From positions 124,001 to 188,000 of the forward strand of contig DOTG01000044.1 of the NCBI GenBank assembly GCA_003512955.1: a stretch of DNA of 64,000 nucleotides. The letters are read 5' to 3'. The notes beneath the pieces were generated by a model. That model made no database searches. It saw nothing but the letters and a program-made list of their open reading frames with translations, and was not told the origin of the DNA. Positions 62,674 to 64,000 of this stretch are shown here, one piece after another; within the stretch, counting starts at the first letter, position 1, and each line of letters opens with the position of its first letter. A program made the position numbers and the translations under genes. Origin of the DNA: Marinilabiliales bacterium. Lineage in GTDB: Bacteria > Bacteroidota > Bacteroidia > Bacteroidales > SZUA-534.

Positions 62674-64000
62674 CTATTCTAAAGACCTTAAAATGACTCC
62701 CTCAAAGGGATTCAGGTAAATTAAACTCTGTGCTGAACGGTTAGTTTTCTGTCTGGTCGAAATAAGTAACTTCCATCGGGAATAATAAGTCTGGCCAATT
62801 TCTTTAACAAACGGGGTAAAATTCAAATAAATATGTATTTTTTGCTCCCCATAAGTACGTTCGTAAGCCATAACTCCCTTTTTACCAGTATGTAACCATG
62901 TAAAATCGCCCATGGTAAAAGCTACATAAGTCCTTCGCAATTGGATTAACTGCCGATACAGTTGGAGCATGGAATGGGGCTGTTCCCATTGGGTTTCCAC
63001 ATTTTTTACGCAATAATCAGGGTTCACCGGCAGCCAAGGAGTTGTTTCAGAAAATCCCGCGAATTTAGTCCCGTTCCATTGCATAGGTGTACGGGCTTTA
63101 TCGCGGCCCGAATAAAATGGCCAGAACCTTTTTCCAATGGGATCTTTGATTTGCCGATGCGGTATGCGCCCGTTCACCATCCCAATCTCTTGCCCATAAT
63201 AAATAAAAGGAGTCCCCCTTATGGTAAACAGCAACATAGCCTCCAAACGGGCTTTGGGTTCTTTAAAAAACCGGAAAACCCGGCGGTTGTAACTTCGGTG
63301 CAAATCGTGGTTCGAAACTACTGCGCATGGCCAACCCTGCGGGGGGATAGCTTGCATCCAGTTTTGTATGGCGCTGGTATATTTTTTTGCGCTCCAGCGT
63401 TTAAATGCCAGTGAAAAATCGAAAGCCAGATGCAACGAGTCGGTTCCATCGCCCAAGTACGAAGCTGCCAATTGGGGATTCCCGGGCGGCAACATATAAA
63501 TTTCGCCAATGCTCACCTTTTCAGGATATTGATCGAGAAGTTTGCGGAGCGAGGCCAGGATTTTTAACGATTTGGGGCGGTTGTGGGTAAATACCGTTGT
63601 TGTTCCTAAAAGCTGACTTAAAAAAGAGGGATCGTCGCGAAGTTTTCGGTCTTTGACAATGAAATTGATAACATCGAGCCGAAAGCCATCGACTCCCAAA
63701 TCGAGCCAAAACTTGAGGGCTTTGAACATGGCTTTTTTTACCTCATTGTTCCGCCAGTTAAGGTCGGGCTGTTCTTTTAAAAACGAATGGTAATAATAAT
63801 GCCGGGTGGTTTGGTCGAATTCCCAACCGGAACCGCCAAACCTGTTCCGCCAGTTGTTGGGCAGTTTACCGTTATTGGGTTCCTTCCAGATATACCAATC
63901 ACGTTTGGGGTTATCCAGGGATGCCCGCGATTCCAAAAACCAGGGATGCTGATCGGAGGTATGGTTGAGCACCATATCCATAATCAAATAAATGCCCAGC
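62674..64000 (-). CDS. GH13 alpha-glucosidase / oligo-1,6-glucosidase, 5' end outside the window
   Basis: About 442 codons are present, and the frame continues past the right edge (LGIYLIMDMV...). GH13 conserved regions are seen in order: region I DMVLNHTSD, region II DGFRLDVINF with the nucleophile Asp, region III GEIYML with the acid/base Glu, and region IV VVSNHDLHR with the transition-state Asp. The DMVLNHTSDQHPWF and RTPMQWNGTKFAGF segments are those of the oligo-1,6-glucosidase/alpha-glucosidase group, which cleaves short alpha-glucans in the cytoplasm or periplasm. The N-terminal 80-100 residues, including any signal peptide, are missing, so location cannot be given. The C-terminal beta domain is intact. 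No sus-type genes are in the window. Confidence 0.88.
   Translation of the reverse strand, partial: LGIYLIMDMVLNHTSDQHPWFLESRASLDNPKRDWYIWKEPNNGKLPNNWRNRFGGSGWEFDQTTRHYYYHSFLKEQPDLNWRNNEVKKAMFKALKFWLDLGVDGFRLDVINFIVKDRKLRDDPSFLSQLLGTTTVFTHNRPKSLKILASLRKLLDQYPEKVSIGEIYMLPPGNPQLAASYLGDGTDSLHLAFDFSLAFKRWSAKKYTSAIQNWMQAIPPQGWPCAVVSNHDLHRSYNRRVFRFFKEPKARLEAMLLFTIRGTPFIYYGQEIGMVNGRIPHRQIKDPIGKRFWPFYSGRDKARTPMQWNGTKFAGFSETTPWLPVNPDYCVKNVETQWEQPHSMLQLYRQLIQLRRTYVAFTMGDFTWLHTGKKGVMAYERTYGEQKIHIYLNFTPFVKEIGQTYYSRWKLLISTRQKTNRSAQSLIYLNPFEGVILRSLE

Overview
The window is a chromosomal segment of a Bacteroidota (Bacteroidetes) bacterium. The evidence is type IX secretion (T9SS) cargo with both type A and type B C-terminal signals, PorP/SprF- and PorE-like proteins, HmuY/TonB-receptor haem uptake genes, a DUF5777 barrel protein, Bacteroidota-type promoters (TAnnTTTG), little Shine-Dalgarno signal and AT-rich DNA. 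The density of multihaem c-type cytochromes suggests a respiratory, sediment- or biofilm-type member (perhaps Marinilabiliales or relatives) rather than a gut Bacteroides; that placement is inference. No tRNA, rRNA, CRISPR array, insertion sequence or prophage was recognised.

Region 1 (1-17.5 kb), electron transfer. The left edge carries the start of a ResB/CcsA-type cytochrome c maturation gene, preceded by an FNR-like regulator with a cysteine cluster suited to an Fe-S centre. Then come a hexahaem lipoprotein with a collagen-like tether, a T9SS cargo protein, an HmuY/TonB receptor/HmuY haem acquisition operon, a mono-haem lipoprotein with a DUF5777 barrel, a heptahaem/cytochrome b pair, a 932-residue protein with 19 CxxCH motifs fused to a cytochrome b-like membrane domain, a tetrahaem cytochrome, and a heptahaem NapC/NirT protein resembling ImcH in layout. 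Two perfect FNR boxes (TTGAT-N4-ATCAA) and three one-mismatch boxes lie upstream of these cytochrome genes. The region reads as an oxygen-responsive regulon that makes haem proteins, matures them and obtains haem.

Region 2 (17.5-35.2 kb), envelope and secretion. This holds a polytopic GT-C-like membrane protein, an acyl-CoA ligase, a 1198-residue type A T9SS adhesin-like protein, a PorP/SprF plus giant PKD-repeat type B pair, a divergent PorE-like OmpA protein, and two secreted proteins of unknown function.

Region 3 (35.3-58.0 kb), a signalling island. Eight genes on the minus strand encode a hybrid kinase, two single-domain (Rcp1-like) response regulators, a kinase with a periplasmic solute-binding sensor, a kinase with a YfiR-like sensor, a TonB-dependent receptor overlapping a kinase-less Cache/PAS/GAF sensor, and a REC-PAS-PAS protein also without a kinase. 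No DNA-binding or GGDEF output domain is present. Next to it, on the plus strand, a response regulator with a degenerate kinase domain abuts an ABCG-like transporter that has an extra N-terminal region, followed by a convergent SpoIIE-type phosphatase.

Region 4 (58-64 kb), lipids and others. A PlsC acyltransferase and a two-domain OlsF/GlsF-like acyltransferase (aminolipid synthesis) are followed by a small ORF, an AAA/DUF4143 ATPase that may be a recent arrival, and a GH13 alpha-glucosidase cut by the right edge.
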